Shown: positions 40,947-43,184 of the stretch, piece by piece
Layout: every line of letters starts with the position of its first letter
How positions within the stretch are numbered: the stretch's first letter is position 1
NCBI GenBank assembly: GCA_016844935.1
Contig: JAERTK010000303.1
Span: 1-43,184 of the forward strand
DNA from: Desulfobacteraceae bacterium
Lineage (GTDB): Bacteria; Desulfobacterota; DSM-4660; Desulfatiglandales; Desulfatiglandaceae
DNA length: 43,184 nucleotides
Reading direction: 5' to 3'
Position numbers and translations under genes: made by a program
Notes under the pieces: model-generated
Told to the model about the DNA's origin: nothing
The model's input: the letters and a program-made list of their open reading frames with translations, nothing else
Database searches by the model: none

Positions 40947-42596
40947 ATGTTAAAAATGATACCACTGGGGGGGTTGGGCGAAATCGGCCTCAACATGATG
41001 GTCATCCAATACGGCTCCCACATGGTGGTGGTTGACGCGGGGTTAATGTTCCCGGATGACTACATGCTCGGCGTGGACCTGGTCATCCCCGATTTCAGCT
41101 ACCTCAGGGAAAACCGGGAAAAAATCGAAGCCGTTATTCTGACCCACGGCCATGAAGACCATATCGGGGCCGTCCCCTTCTTGCTGAAGGAATTTCCGGT
41201 GCCTGTATTCGGCACCGGTTTTACACTGGATCTGCTCAGGGAAAAACTCAAAGAGCACACCCTGCCGCAAAATGCCGATCTTAAGACCATCATTCCGGGA
41301 GAAACTTACAAAATCGGCCCTTTCACGGTGGAAGGCATCCGGGTCAACCACAGCATTGTGGACGGGGTGGGCCTGGCCATTGAAACCCCTGAAGGCCTCA
41401 TCCTCCATTCCGGAGATTTCAGGATAGACCCAACACCGGTGGATGAACAGCTGACGGACCTCATCCGCTTCGCGCATTTCGGTCAGAAGGGCGTCTTAGC
41501 CTTTTTTTCCGATTCCACCAATGCTGAAAAAGAAGGATATACCCTCAGTGAACGAGACGTCAAAAAAACGCTCAGGGATTACTTTCTGGCCTCCCGGGGA
41601 AGGCTGATCGTTGCCAGTTTTGCCTCAAACATCACCAGAATCCAGGAAATCATTTCTCTGGCGGAAGAGTTTGACCGAAAGGTGGTTTTCAACGGAAGAA
41701 GCATGATCACCAACGTGGGGATTGCCAAAACCCACGGGTTCATCCATTTCCCCCCTGATCTTGAAGTAACCGAAAAGAAAATGAAGTCTCTTCCGGACCA
41801 CCAGGTGGTAATCGTTACCACCGGCAGCCAGGGAGAACCCATGAGCGCCCTGAGCCGAATGGCCCGGGGCCAGCACAAAGGCATTTCGGTACACCGGGGC
41901 GACACCATCATTCTTTCCTCCAGATTCATTCCCGGCAATGAAAAAGCCATTACCTCGGTCATCAACAAACTTTATGGTCTGGGAGCGGATGTGATCTACG
42001 AAAACGTGTCAGACATTCACACCTCCGGACATGCCAGGCAGGCGGAATTAAAGGTCATGCTGAGTCTCATAAGACCTCGATATTTCACACCCATCCACGG
42101 TGAATACCGGCATCTGGTGAAACACGCCCAAATCGCTCTTGACATGGGGATGGACGAAAGCCATGTGCTCATCGCCCGGGACGGCGACATCCTCTCTTTT
42201 CACGGGGGTTCGGGAAAGATAAAGGGTACCGCCGCGGCGGGGCGGACGTTTGTGGACGGAAAAGGTGTGGGGGATATTGAAGAAACGGTCCTGAGGGATC
42301 GGCGAAAGCTCCGGAATCACGGCATGGTGGTGGTTCAAATGGTTTTGGACGAACAGACAGGCAACATTCTCTTCGGCCCGGAAATGATATCCCGCGGCTT
42401 CGTATTCGAAGATCATGGGCAGTTTATTCTTGAGGATGCCCAATGTATCGTGTTAGAGGTAATCGACGAACTGGAAAAGCCTTTACCTGTGGATAGTGAA
42501 AAACTGGAAATGGAAATCCGGAAAAGGCTGAAGCGCTTTTTTTACAACGTGATAGAGAGAAGCCCCCTTATCATACCGACCATCATCACTTTGTGA
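40947..42596 (+). CDS. rnj: Ribonuclease J
   Basis: A 549-residue metallo-beta-lactamase RNase with endo- and 5'-3' exonuclease activity in mRNA turnover. The zinc motif HGHEDH (67-72) and later HSIVDGVGLAIETPEGLILHSGDFRID match the beta-CASP subfamily, as do FSDSTNAEKEGYT, RSMITNVGIA and HTSGHA near residue 355. The C-terminal domain is present. GAGG lies 8 bases upstream of the ATG. The ftsK-like gene starts 13 bases after its stop, so the two may be co-transcribed. Confidence 0.96.
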   Translation: MLKMIPLGGLGEIGLNMMVIQYGSHMVVVDAGLMFPDDYMLGVDLVIPDFSYLRENREKIEAVILTHGHEDHIGAVPFLLKEFPVPVFGTGFTLDLLREKLKEHTLPQNADLKTIIPGETYKIGPFTVEGIRVNHSIVDGVGLAIETPEGLILHSGDFRIDPTPVDEQLTDLIRFAHFGQKGVLAFFSDSTNAEKEGYTLSERDVKKTLRDYFLASRGRLIVASFASNITRIQEIISLAEEFDRKVVFNGRSMITNVGIAKTHGFIHFPPDLEVTEKKMKSLPDHQVVIVTTGSQGEPMSALSRMARGQHKGISVHRGDTIILSSRFIPGNEKAITSVINKLYGLGADVIYENVSDIHTSGHARQAELKVMLSLIRPRYFTPIHGEYRHLVKHAQIALDMGMDESHVLIARDGDILSFHGGSGKIKGTAAAGRTFVDGKGVGDIEETVLRDRRKLRNHGMVVVQMVLDEQTGNILFGPEMISRGFVFEDHGQFILEDAQCIVLEVIDELEKPLPVDSEKLEMEIRKRLKRFFYNVIERSPLIIPTIITL

Positions 42597-42609
42597 GCAT
42601 AATAAAAAG

Positions 42610-43184
42610 ATGAAAAGAAAGAAATTGTCACCCCCTAAATCCGACAAGAAAGCGCTTCAATCCAAATCCGTTGAACCCGCAAAACCGGGACACCCGCTCA
42701 AAAAAGAAATCAGGGGGCTCGTGCTTCTCCTGCTGGCGGTGGTGGTGGGTGGCAGCCTCCTCTCATTTTCCCCCCTGGATAAGTTAATCTGGAACGTTGC
42801 GGGCAATTTAGGCAAAGCGCACAACCTTTTCGGCACCGTGGGCGCTCATTTATCCGGTGGCCTCTTTGATCTATTGGGGATGGGCGCGTTCTGGGTGCCA
42901 TTGATCCTGTTCGTATTGTCCTTTATCACTTTCAAAGGCCGATCCCTCACATCACCTGTCAAAGGCATGATCACCGTGTTGATAATGCTGGTCTCATTTT
43001 CAGCACTCTTGAACCTCCAGTTTGAGAGGGGACTTTTCTACAAAGGAACCATTATGGCCGCAGGAGGTCTCGTGGGCCTTCATATTGCGGGGTTATCAAT
43101 CAGTGTTCTCAATAATTTCGGGTCCTATGTGCTTCTGGCATCCATATTCGCCATATCACTGCTGACGGTAACCCGCCTCTCCTT
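42610..43184 (+). CDS. FtsK/SpoIIIE-type DNA translocase, N-terminal part cut by the window edge
   Basis: The frame opens at 42610 and runs through the right edge, giving about 191 residues. A basic N-terminus (MKRKKLSPPKSDKK) is followed by four membrane helices, including EIRGLVLLLLAVVVGGSLLSFS, FWVPLILFVLSFITF and GMITVLIMLVSFSALLNL. LFGTVGAHLSGGLFDLLGMGA is typical of the FtsK_4TM domain. The motor and gamma domains lie beyond the window. The ribosome site is weak (AAAAAG). Confidence 0.9.
   Translation, partial: MKRKKLSPPKSDKKALQSKSVEPAKPGHPLKKEIRGLVLLLLAVVVGGSLLSFSPLDKLIWNVAGNLGKAHNLFGTVGAHLSGGLFDLLGMGAFWVPLILFVLSFITFKGRSLTSPVKGMITVLIMLVSFSALLNLQFERGLFYKGTIMAAGGLVGLHIAGLSISVLNNFGSYVLLASIFAISLLTVTRLS

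Noticed and set aside
1..43184. CRISPR array, tRNA or rRNA genes, prophage or intact insertion sequence
   Set aside because: Read for repeats with even spacing, cloverleaf-like segments and transposase or integrase motifs; none was found by eye, though a covariance search was not possible.

Overview
The window reads as chromosomal DNA of an anaerobic, Gram-negative bacterium, most likely a Desulfobacterota (deltaproteobacterial) sulfate-reducer-type lineage. This is an inference from gene content: FeoA/FeoB with a Cys-rich Feo partner, rubrerythrin next to rubredoxin-fused enzymes, RND pumps with outer-membrane channels, a radical-SAM lipoate-assembly gene set, TatA and RNase J. No rRNA, tRNA, CRISPR array, phage or intact insertion sequence was seen.

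Layout. 1-3635 (minus): ferrous-iron uptake, with a DtxR-type regulator, FeoA, FeoB, a small Cys-rich membrane protein and the start of an exported protein cut by the window edge. Two similar TTAG-N6-CTAA palindromes sit on the regulator promoter and the feoA promoter. 3733-4367: an AbrB-type/PIN-domain toxin-antitoxin pair with a readable promoter and repeat operator, followed by a stretch of decayed membrane-protein fragments (4464-5035). 5036-8888 (minus): a three-gene operon of rubredoxin::pyruvate-oxidase-like TPP enzyme, rubrerythrin and rubredoxin::glutamate-synthase-type FMN oxidoreductase. This is the strongest candidate for a poorly described system. 9066-10583: a truncated secreted protein and a Cj0069-like ATP-grasp-like protein.

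10841-18142 (minus) is a metal and metalloid resistance block: ArsM, a small exported His/Cys protein, and a complete heavy-metal RND efflux set (outer-membrane channel, His-rich adaptor, CusA/CzcA pump). 18234-25851 (plus) is a second RND operon. It has a clear sigma70-type promoter, an unusual fusion of a substrate-binding-protein-like domain to a TolC channel, an adaptor, an HAE1-like pump and a two-TM-pore potassium channel. A heptad repeat tract lies just before the pump gene. 25827-27047 (minus) is an AAA/DUF4143 ATPase whose promoter carries a perfect 34-bp palindrome and predicts a leaderless mRNA. 27199-29263 (minus) is an OmpR-type response regulator and histidine kinase, possibly controlling the pumps. 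29349-29549 is a cold-shock-domain protein with a strong terminator.

29760-32588 (minus) is a tightly overlapping MinD-like ATPase, J-like/HTH protein and peptidase T operon. 32673-33806 (minus) is a DUF3524-type glycosyltransferase (tRNA-queuosine mannosyltransferase family). 33944-38676 (plus) is a four-gene lipoate-assembly cluster: lipoate ligase::DUF116 fusion, FAD oxidoreductase and two radical SAM proteins of LipS1/LipS2 type. 38798-40237 holds a DUF2780-type exported protein, a Cys-rich protein and TatA. The window ends with SSB (minus), RNase J (plus) and the N-terminus of an FtsK-type DNA translocase cut by the right edge.
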